In this document: one piece after another, positions 1 through 3,298 of the stretch
Layout: each line of letters begins with the position of its first letter
Numbering within the stretch: the stretch's first letter is position 1
NCBI GenBank assembly: GCA_903904275.1
Contig: CAIVBX010000164.1
Coordinates: 1-5,514, forward strand
DNA length: 5,514 bases
DNA from: an uncultured Pseudomonadota bacterium
Lineage (GTDB): Bacteria; Pseudomonadota; Gammaproteobacteria; Methylococcales; Methylomonadaceae
Direction of reading: 5' to 3'
Made by a program: the position numbers and the translations under genes
Notes under the pieces: generated by a model
What the model was told of the DNA's origin: nothing
Database searches by the model: none
Seen by the model: the letters and a program-made list of their open reading frames with translations, nothing else

Positions 1-291
1 CATAAATCTATCGGCGAAAAGGTAGCTCGAAAAATAGAAGAAAAACTAGGATTGGCTAAGTATTCACTTGATATTGATGTTGACGGTGACGGTAAAGTAC
101 ATGACATTGTGCTAGACGGGTTGAATACTGTAAAAGTTGCGCCTGATGAATTGTGCTTATTGAATTTATTGAGAGACTTAACATCAAAACAACGAAAAAG
201 ACTTATAGATACAGCAAAAGAATTCAAAAGTGAAAATATGGAGAATTATTTTGAATTAAGAGGTAGGTTTGACAACCACGCCCACGCATAA
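1..291 (+). CDS. Cro/CI-type helix-turn-helix regulator, C-terminal part (5' end outside window)
   Basis: The frame is open from the first base and encodes 96 residues before TAA at 289-291, so the gene starts upstream of the window. An internal TTG at 52 could be read as a start, but the preceding in-frame codons (HKSIGEKVARKIEEKLGL) look like the last helix of a phage HTH_3 (Cro/CI) DNA-binding domain, where a 'KSIG-x-K-x-ARKIE' pattern is typical. The rest is a short charged tail (about residues 19-96) ending in a helix-rich 'LLRDLTSKQRKRLIDTAKEF' stretch. No LexA-like S24 peptidase domain follows, so it is a short regulator, not a self-cleaving CI repressor. It may bind the operators near 1093-1139, but that is inference from position. 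A terminator follows within 4 bases of the stop. Confidence 0.7.
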   Translation, partial: HKSIGEKVARKIEEKLGLAKYSLDIDVDGDGKVHDIVLDGLNTVKVAPDELCLLNLLRDLTSKQRKRLIDTAKEFKSENMENYFELRGRFDNHAHA

Positions 292-294
292 AAC

Positions 295-317
295 AAAACC
301 CGCCAAAAGCGGGTTTT
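295..317 (+). terminator. Intrinsic terminator after the HTH gene
   Basis: A perfect 9-bp inverted repeat (AAAACCCGC at 295-303, GCGGGTTTT at 309-317) flanks a 5-base loop. The GC-rich core is bordered by A4 and T4, so it could work in both directions. It begins 3 bases after the stop of the HTH gene. Confidence 0.8.
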
Positions 318-343
318 AGCAAAATCAAAAAATGGATTAAAAA

Positions 344-496
344 AAGGCAGATAATAAGCAACAACAAAATAATCAACAACCAGTGCAATCAACTACTAAA
401 CCTACATTTGATAGCGTGACAAATCCTATTGTTGCCGATACTATTAAGCCACCACCAAGAATTCCCGATAAGGACAGCAAAAATGAACGTAGATGA
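344..496 (+). pseudogene. Small Gln/Asn/Pro-rich reading frame with a lost start codon
   Basis: This frame runs from AAG at 344-346 to TGA at 494-496. It encodes about 49 residues after the first codon: ADNKQQQNNQQPVQ, then a Ser/Thr/Pro-rich middle and a PPPRIPDKDSKNERR end. No ATG, GTG or TTG begins it near a ribosome site. The first codon reads AAG where ATG would give a natural 'MADNKQQQ' start, and GGA at 334-336 sits 7 bases upstream, a plausible spacing. One T-to-A change would explain this. Alternatively, the in-frame ATG at 332 is followed by GAT TAA, and a TTA-to-TAA change would restore 'MDLKKADNK'. The frame overlaps the next gene by 14 bases, the layout of translationally coupled phage genes. 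Composition suggests a disordered protein. It may be broken, or not a gene at all. Confidence 0.4.
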
Positions 497-989
497 CGAT
501 AAACATGATTTACTTTTCGGAGTAAGGCGTTCAGTGCGCTACCACAATCGCCGCCGCCAATTCTTTGAATCCTTTAATACGGTAGTCACCGCCCTATCAT
601 TAGTTTTTAGTTCTGCAACCGTTTATGGCGTTTTAAAAGAGCAGGAATTAGCCATGATTGCAGGTTCACTTGTTACGATTCTAACCGCATTTAATTTAGT
701 GATTGGTAGTGCAAAAAAAGCAAGTCTGCATCATGATTTAAGTCGCCGTTTTTTAGCATTGGAAAAGAAAATGCTTTCCCAGCCCGATATTGAAAGCATG
801 AAATTATGGATAGAAGAACGCTTAGATATTGAAGCCGATGAACCACCTGCTTTAAGAGTGTTAAATTCTATTTGCCATAACGAATTAGCGCGTGCAATGG
901 GGTACAGCAAGGAATACCTAACTAACATAACGTGGTATCAACGAATTTTCTCTAATTTTTTCGATGTTCGAGAACACGCCATAAGCTAA
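483..989 (+). CDS. Two-TM prophage membrane protein, SLATT-like layout
   Basis: This encodes 168 residues from ATG 483, preceded by AAGGA at 470-474 with 8 bases of spacing. An upstream TTG at 429 has no such support. A basic N-terminal segment (FGVRRSVRYHNRRRQF, about 12-27) leads into two close membrane segments (about 32-51 and 56-76) forming a hairpin. A soluble, mostly helical C-terminal part follows (77-168) with the motifs EADEPPALRVL and CHNELARAMGY. I recognise the pattern as a family frequent in proteobacterial prophages and usually left as hypothetical. The 2TM-plus-helical-tail layout recalls SLATT effector domains, but that comparison is from memory, not a search. It forms its own unit between terminators at 295-317 and 995-1026, so it may be a lysogeny-expressed accessory gene, for example for superinfection exclusion; that role is a guess. 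Confidence 0.82.
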   Translation: MNVDDDKHDLLFGVRRSVRYHNRRRQFFESFNTVVTALSLVFSSATVYGVLKEQELAMIAGSLVTILTAFNLVIGSAKKASLHHDLSRRFLALEKKMLSQPDIESMKLWIEERLDIEADEPPALRVLNSICHNELARAMGYSKEYLTNITWYQRIFSNFFDVREHAIS

Positions 990-994
990 CCACC

Positions 995-1026
995 AAAACC
1001 CGAAACCTAACGGAATCGGGTTTTTT
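995..1026 (+). terminator. Intrinsic terminator after the 2TM gene
   Basis: AAAACCCGA at 995-1003 pairs perfectly with TCGGGTTTT at 1016-1024, with a 12-base loop that can close a further CC/GG pair. A T6 run (1021-1026) follows the GC core. It lies 6 bases after the stop of the 2TM gene. Confidence 0.85.
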
Positions 1027-1040
1027 AATGCTTGCTAATC

Positions 1041-1060
1041 AGCCGCGAAAGCGGTTTTTT
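1041..1060 (+). terminator. Short backup terminator with GAAA tetraloop
   Basis: CCGC (1043-1046), GAAA loop and GCGG (1051-1054) are followed directly by T6. The stem is only 4 GC pairs, or 6 with a G-U and an A-U pair at the base, so it is likely weaker than the terminator 17 bases upstream. Together they insulate the early promoter from upstream transcription. Confidence 0.55.
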
Positions 1061-1092
1061 ATTGCCTGTTGGTTTTTTATATCGAACCAAAA

Positions 1093-1109
1093 TACAGTTA
1101 TCGACTGTA
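1093..1109. promoter_or_regulatory. Operator palindrome 1 (upstream)
   Basis: TACAGT-N5-ACTGTA forms a 17-bp inverted repeat with its centre at 1101. The inner ACAGT-N5-ACTGT is shared exactly with the second site at 1124-1138. It lies just upstream of the -35 box. Size, symmetry and pairing fit a phage repressor or Cro operator. The binding protein is unknown; the HTH protein at the left edge is one candidate. Confidence 0.65.
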
Positions 1110-1121
1110 AATATATTTACA
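1106..1121. promoter_or_regulatory. Perfect 16-bp palindrome between the operators
   Basis: TGTAAATATATTTACA is perfectly self-complementary. It shares its left TGT with operator 1, and its right end is the -35 box. It could be a third regulator site of a different type, or an AT-rich palindrome arising from overlap of promoter and operator. It does not match the LexA consensus CTGT-N8-ACAG. Confidence 0.4.
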
Positions 1122-1143
1122 AAACAGTTTAAAACTGTATAAT
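1116..1143 (+). promoter_or_regulatory. Early sigma70 promoter
   Basis: The -35 box TTTACA (1116-1121) and a perfect -10 box TATAAT (1138-1143) are separated by 16 bp. The spacer holds operator 2, so repressor bound there would block RNA polymerase. Transcription should begin near 1150, giving a leader of about 90 bases before the first gene at 1243. No other promoter this good is visible before recT, so it probably serves the whole right-hand operon. Confidence 0.8.
1123..1139. promoter_or_regulatory. Operator palindrome 2 (in promoter spacer)
   Basis: ACAGTTT-A-AAACTGT (1124-1138) is a 15-bp perfect inverted repeat with 7-bp arms. It shares the ACAGT-N5-ACTGT plan with operator 1 and is centred 30 bp away, close to three helical turns, so cooperative binding on one DNA face is possible. 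It overlaps the first base of the -10 box. Confidence 0.7.
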
Positions 1144-1174
1144 CTCACCCATCGAAACAAAAAACCGATACCCA

Positions 1175-1216
1175 TGCCAACCAGCGAGCAAAAACTGGAT
1201 GGCAAAAACTCTTTAA
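1175..1216 (+). promoter_or_regulatory. Leader hairpin with boxA-like word
   Basis: In the untranslated leader, TGCCA-A-CCAG (1175-1184) pairs with CTGG-A-TGGCA (1195-1204), giving 9 pairs around one A-A mismatch and a 10-base loop. CTCTTTAA (1209-1216) follows and matches the core of the ribosomal boxA TGCTCTTTAACA. There is no T run after the hairpin, so it is not an intrinsic terminator. A role in antitermination or leader stability is possible but unproven. Confidence 0.45.
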
Positions 1217-1242
1217 GGCAACGCAAAACATAGGTGGGGAAA

Positions 1243-1575
1243 ATGGCAATTAAAGTTGGAATACAGATGATGTTAATCAATGCAAGTGGGTGTGATAAAG
1301 AAATCGGTTTGAAAAACGGTCTTGTTGGAACTGTGCTTGAGATTGGCATTAACGGCACAACTGTTTATGTCGAGTTTTCTAATGGACTAAAAGTTTTTGT
1401 CAGTATTTCTCGTTGTGTATTTGTCGGTGACTGTGACAAAAGCGGAAAAAAAGCAGTGTTAGTTAAAAACAAAGGAACTGCAAAAGTTCAGGTCTATTTG
1501 TTTCATACGAGCAGAACAAACCGCGCTGTGTACCACACTTACTCGGGTTTAAAAGAAATTAAATCCGCGTTTTAA
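1243..1575 (+). CDS. Small SH3/KOW-like protein, first gene of the early operon
   Basis: This encodes 110 residues from ATG 1243, chosen because AGGTGGGG (1232-1239) sits just upstream. A GTG at 1234 in the same frame lies inside that ribosome site. The N-terminal half (about 3-60) reads KVGIQMMLINASG, then GLKNGLVGTVLEI, then TTVYVEFSNGLKVFV. This 'NG-x-x-GTV...V.VEF.NG' rhythm is typical of small SH3-like beta barrels, as in KOW domains or the SH3-like part of Pif1/RecD-type helicases. The C-terminal half is basic (KSGKKAVLVKNKG) and less familiar. I do not recognise a named family. First position after the operator-controlled promoter fits a regulatory early protein; an antitermination role is a hypothesis drawn only from the KOW-like look and the boxA-like words on either side. 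Confidence 0.7.
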   Translation: MAIKVGIQMMLINASGCDKEIGLKNGLVGTVLEIGINGTTVYVEFSNGLKVFVSISRCVFVGDCDKSGKKAVLVKNKGTAKVQVYLFHTSRTNRAVYHTYSGLKEIKSAF

Positions 1576-1619
1576 AGATCTTTAACAAAGTGGAGTGTTA
1601 CAACTTGAAAAAGTTGTAA
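1576..1619 (+). promoter_or_regulatory. boxA-like word plus GAAA-tetraloop hairpin (nut-like)
   Basis: AGATCTTTAACA (1576-1587) matches ribosomal boxA TGCTCTTTAACA at 10 of 12 positions and starts right after a stop codon. Ten bases later comes a perfect 9-bp hairpin: TTACAACTT (1598-1606), GAAA loop, AAGTTGTAA (1611-1619). Lambda-type nut sites have the same order, boxA then a small GNRA-like hairpin (boxB). No known N protein is visible, so the resemblance is structural only. Confidence 0.5.
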
Positions 1620-1700
1620 TCGGTTGATTCATAGGTTTTATCCGAGTAATTAAAAGTAGCGTCCCATTACGATTACTTTTCCCAGTGAATCAAACCGATT
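1618..1700 (+). ncRNA. Long structured RNA element in the first spacer
   Basis: AATCGGTTGATTCA (1618-1631) pairs with the complementary arm 1686-1700 through 14 Watson-Crick pairs around a single bulged A (1692). Inside it, AAAAGTAG (1652-1659) pairs with TTACTTTT (1673-1680), using one G-U. That stem continues, past a bulged A, through CGT/ACG (1660-1662 and 1669-1671) around a CCCATT loop. The outer stem shares its first two bases with the preceding hairpin, so the helices could stack or compete. There is no terminal T run outside a stem, so it is not a simple terminator. It ends 35 bases before the next start codon and may be a regulatory leader, a processing site or a small RNA. I know of no matching family. 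Confidence 0.45.
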
Positions 1701-1734
1701 GCAATTTCGCAGTCGTAAATTTTGGAGAAAAACC

Positions 1735-1962
1735 ATGAGTAAATTATCAGAAGCAGTAGAAAACGCGATTGAAAACGCAGTCGAAAAAATTATTGAATCA
1801 GAAGCAGAAGCTATCAAAGAAGCGATTGAAAACGAAGTCGCCGAAGCGTTTGCACAAGCTGATGATGAACCAACAACCGAAGAATCCCCTGTTGCAGATT
1901 TAAGCGTTGATGGTGCTTCGACTGATGACGAAGAAGCTAACGAAGGCAGTGAAATCGATTAG
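1735..1962 (+). CDS. Small, very acidic helical protein
   Basis: This encodes 75 residues from ATG 1735, with GGAG at 1724-1727 spaced 7 bases upstream. The TTG at 1699 in the same frame has no ribosome site and falls inside the RNA stem. Residues 1-42 are Ala/Glu-rich with regular hydrophobic spacing (SEAVENAIENAVEKIIE and so on), predicting a long helix or coiled coil. Residues 43-75 are Asp/Glu/Ser-rich and probably disordered, ending GSEID. Lys and Arg are few, so the protein is strongly negative. It contains an internal 19-codon near-repeat. I do not recognise a family. Such charge can belong to DNA mimics (anti-restriction proteins, for example) or low-complexity phage proteins; nothing here decides between them. 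Confidence 0.72.
   Translation: MSKLSEAVENAIENAVEKIIESEAEAIKEAIENEVAEAFAQADDEPTTEESPVADLSVDGASTDDEEANEGSEID
1765..1840 (+). repeat. Internal direct repeat in the acidic gene
   Basis: GCGATTGAAAACGCAGTCG (1765-1783) recurs as GCGATTGAAAACGAAGTCG (1822-1840), 18 of 19 bases alike and offset by exactly 57 bases (19 codons). The frame is kept, so both copies encode AIEN-x-V. The helical part probably grew by an in-frame duplication. Confidence 0.7.
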
Positions 1963-1969
1963 TTCGTAA
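1948..1969 (+). repeat. Gene-end direct repeat, copy 1
   Basis: A 22-base segment starting AGTGAAATCGATTAG and ending TTCGTAA covers the last codons and stop of the acidic gene. It matches the segment at 2256-2277 at 21 of 22 bases, with G/A the only difference. Each copy is followed within about 6-7 bases by a strong hairpin. Confidence 0.75.
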
Positions 1970-1971
1970 GC

Positions 1972-2012
1972 GTGAAGCTGATTTGAAAAAGTCGGCTTTG
2001 CAGTTACCTGCA
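1972..2012 (+). promoter_or_regulatory. Back-to-back hairpins with GAAA and TTAC loops
   Basis: AAGCTGATTT (1975-1984) pairs with AAGTCGGCTT (1989-1998) around a GAAA loop: ten pairs, two of them G-U, extendable by about three at the base. Next, TGCAG (1999-2003) and CTGCA (2008-2012) form a perfect 5-bp stem with a TTAC loop; the two stems share a few bases if both are full length. The TTGAAAAAGT core (1983-1992) is identical to that of the hairpin at 1598-1619. The element fills most of the 71-base spacer before the next gene. Confidence 0.5.
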
Positions 2013-2033
2013 GAATTTAATTAGGAGAATGAA

Positions 2034-2249
2034 ATGGCTTTGCTAATAGTTAAAAATTTTGAGCAAAAAGAATATGTACACGGCATTGAAGTTAAGACGC
2101 AAGATGATTGTGATAACGCTTTTCGTAGTGCGATGGCTGCACTGCGTAGTGGTTCAGATTTGACGTTTAATCTACTAAATCCAATGGGTTGGACACGATT
2201 CGGGCAAAATTTCGACGGCGCAGATGACGTTCAAGTATTAGTTGTATAA
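2034..2249 (+). CDS. Small protein of unknown function (71 residues)
   Basis: ATG 2034 follows AGGAG (2023-2027) at 6 bases, so the start is firm. The protein begins MALLIVKNFEQKEYVHGIEV, continues through an acidic helical middle (QDDCDNAFRSAMAAL), then LTFNLLNPMGWTRFGQNF, and ends DDVQVLVV. Alternating hydrophobic stretches at both ends suggest a compact alpha/beta fold. There is no signal peptide or membrane segment. I do not recognise it. It is one of three consecutive small genes, each separated by a structured spacer, so expression is probably shared with the early operon but may be tuned at the RNA level. Confidence 0.72.
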   Translation: MALLIVKNFEQKEYVHGIEVKTQDDCDNAFRSAMAALRSGSDLTFNLLNPMGWTRFGQNFDGADDVQVLVV

Positions 2250-2255
2250 AACAAA

Positions 2256-2277
2256 AGTGAAATCAATTAGTTCGTAA
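2256..2277 (+). repeat. Gene-end direct repeat, copy 2
   Basis: This is the second copy of the 22-base segment seen at 1948-1969. It lies 6 bases after the stop of the 71-residue gene, outside any coding frame used here. In the first copy's frame it would read SEIN-stop, so it looks like the tail of a duplicated or recombined gene end. Confidence 0.7.
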
Positions 2278-2283
2278 TCAGTG

Positions 2284-2369
2284 TTGCCAATTCTTACGAG
2301 TTGGCAATGCGATTGGAATTAAAACCAACTAGCAGGGAAACGTTATTTTTAACCAAACGAACCCTGCTA
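2284..2369 (+). promoter_or_regulatory. Two strong hairpins in the third spacer
   Basis: TTGCCAATTC (2284-2293) pairs with GAGTTGGCAA (2298-2307), with one G-U, around a TTAC loop. TAGCAGGG (2330-2337) pairs perfectly with CCCTGCTA (2362-2369), enclosing CGTT/AACG (2341-2344 and 2356-2359). An alternative pairing, AGTTGG (2299-2304) with CCAACT (2325-2330), would break both hairpins, so a switch is possible. No T run follows the second stem. The spacer spans 2250-2397 and holds no gene. Confidence 0.5.
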
Positions 2370-2397
2370 ACAAAAAAGAAAGTGTGGAGATTTTAAA

Positions 2398-2592
2398 ATG
2401 TGCAGAAAATTTCAATTACGCCTGGTAGGTGAACGCGAACCTATTTTAATTGTTGCCGATACAGATGTAGATGCAATGTCACAAATGAAAGGCATCAAAC
2501 AAAAATCGGGGAAAAAAGTAGCTTCATTCGTTGAAGTGTACAAAATTCCTACCCGATTTAAACAACAGTTTAACAACATTTTTGCAACCTAA
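2398..2592 (+). CDS. Small basic protein of unknown function (64 residues)
   Basis: ATG 2398 is preceded by GGAG (2386-2389) at 8 bases. The protein starts MCRKFQLRLVGEREPILIVADTD and looks like two beta strands, followed by a helix (DVDAMSQMKGIKQK) and a strand with a basic tail (KKVASFVEVYKIPTRFKQQF). It is net basic, in contrast to the acidic gene upstream. No membrane segment or cysteine cluster is visible, and no family is recognised. The compact beta-beta-alpha-beta order could suit a small nucleic-acid or protein-binding domain, but this is a secondary-structure guess. Confidence 0.72.
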   Translation: MCRKFQLRLVGEREPILIVADTDVDAMSQMKGIKQKSGKKVASFVEVYKIPTRFKQQFNNIFAT

Positions 2593-2678
2593 CACAGTCC
2601 TCATTGTGTCCGATCATAGCGCGGTCGCCGAAAGGCACATTCAACGCGGTGCTAAACAGTCGTCACCGCGTTCTTTTT
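2592..2678 (+). terminator. Intrinsic terminator with an alternative upstream arm
   Basis: AACGCGGTG (2643-2651) pairs perfectly with CACCGCGTT (2664-2672) around a 12-base loop, followed by CTTTTT (2673-2678). Upstream, AGCGCGGT (2618-2625) can pair with the same 3' arm (eight pairs, one G-U), and small stems ACACA/TGTGT (2592-2596, 2605-2609) and GCC-GAAA-GGC (2627-2636) also form. It therefore looks like an attenuator placed between the small genes and the recombination genes. Full expression of recT would need readthrough or a second promoter, which I do not see. Confidence 0.7.
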
Positions 2679-2694
2679 AAAAGAGGAATTATTT

Positions 2695-2868
2695 ATGTCA
2701 AATTGGTATCCATTTATTTATGCCATGTTTTCAGTGTCAGCATTGCTTATTATCGTTGCAATTGATGTCTTAAACGATAAATACGAAGCAAAAGCGAAGA
2801 AAGCGCAAAGAAAATTGAGATTTAAATTGCATATCGCAATCAATCAAGGAAGGGGAGTGTCATGGTAA
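2695..2868 (+). CDS. Small single-TM membrane protein (57 residues)
   Basis: ATG 2695 follows AGAGGAA (2682-2688) at 6 bases. The product starts MSNWYPFIYAMFSVSALLIIVAIDV: one membrane segment at about residues 7-25, then a strongly basic helical tail (NDKYEAKAKKAQRKLRFKL) that should stay in the cytoplasm by the positive-inside rule. The gene overlaps the next by 7 bases (ATGGTAA), so the two are probably translationally coupled and may act together. The function is unknown. The size and layout resemble small phage membrane proteins such as holin-like or exclusion proteins, without a specific match. Confidence 0.68.
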   Translation: MSNWYPFIYAMFSVSALLIIVAIDVLNDKYEAKAKKAQRKLRFKLHIAINQGRGVSW

Positions 2869-3236
2869 AAACAGCGTTACTTTGCTATGCGTTAGTTTCA
2901 TATCGTGAAGCTCGCGCTGAGTTATTAGCCGCTCAAATTGCGGCAATGAAAGTGTTACATAACCGAGCAACATTGCACCATAAGCCAACGTGTGAAGAAT
3001 TGGTAAAACATAATCAATTCGCATGGGTAAAAAAATACGGTGCAGTCATTCCTAAGCCTATTGGTAAATCCGACATAGACGCATGGGAACAATCAAAACG
3101 TACTGCTAAGGCAATGCGCTTAATTGACGTAAAGGGGATTACGCCCAGTCATGTTTTTTTTAATCATGTTTCCATGGGGAAGCGTTACAAAACGAAAACA
3201 AAACCCGTTGTTATCGGGAAATTGATTTTTTATTGA
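2862..3236 (+). CDS. SleB/Hydrolase_2-like protein
   Basis: This encodes 124 residues from ATG 2862, with GGGGAG at 2852-2857 upstream. Motifs resemble the SleB-type cell-wall hydrolase fold (Hydrolase_2): YREARAE at 14-20, where the family has EARGE including the likely catalytic Glu; AAQIAAMKVLHNRA at 23-36; CEELVKHNQFAW at 44-55; W75; and VFFNH at 98-102. The family cleaves peptidoglycan, but this copy has Ala instead of Gly in the first motif. It has no clear signal peptide, only a mildly hydrophobic start, and sits among early recombination genes instead of lysis genes. It may be an inactive or repurposed relative. The upstream TM gene overlaps it by 7 bases. Family call moderate; function open. 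Confidence 0.6.
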   Translation: MVKTALLCYALVSYREARAELLAAQIAAMKVLHNRATLHHKPTCEELVKHNQFAWVKKYGAVIPKPIGKSDIDAWEQSKRTAKAMRLIDVKGITPSHVFFNHVSMGKRYKTKTKPVVIGKLIFY

Positions 3237-3244
3237 GGTGATTC

Positions 3245-3295
3245 ATGGCAACACATGAAAACGGGAAAATTTTTATCACTTATCGGTTGGAGTAA
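3245..3295 (+). CDS. 16-residue micro-ORF ahead of the exonuclease
   Basis: ATG 3245 is preceded by GAGGTG (3235-3240), which overlaps the previous gene's TGA. The frame encodes MATHENGKIFITYRLE and stops at 3293-3295, three bases before the exonuclease ATG. Its last codons cover the exonuclease ribosome site GGAG (3289-3292). Ribosomes translating it would therefore open or occupy that site, so it is a candidate coupling leader peptide. It is too short for homology, and its reality rests on the ribosome site and the spacing. Confidence 0.45.
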   Translation: MATHENGKIFITYRLE

Positions 3296-3298
3296 TTT

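Noticed and set aside
340..346. A-AAA-AAG slippery heptamer
   Set aside because: It matches a -1 frameshift site, but the in-frame TAA at 338-340 directly precedes it and shifting there joins no useful reading frames.
731..928. Minus-strand reading frame inside the two-TM gene
   Set aside because: It is a shadow of a well-supported gene with a clear family pattern on the other strand.
1105..1128. LexA box
   Set aside because: CTGT is present but the required ACAG after 8 bases is not, so the match to CTGT-N8-ACAG fails.
1098..1358. Minus-strand reading frame of 86 codons
   Set aside because: It covers the promoter, leader and the start of the SH3-like gene, has no ribosome site and looks like reverse-strand noise.
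1618..1700. Intrinsic terminator in the first spacer
   Set aside because: The TTTT at 1677-1680 is part of a stem and is followed by CCCAG, so no U-run lies after a completed hairpin.
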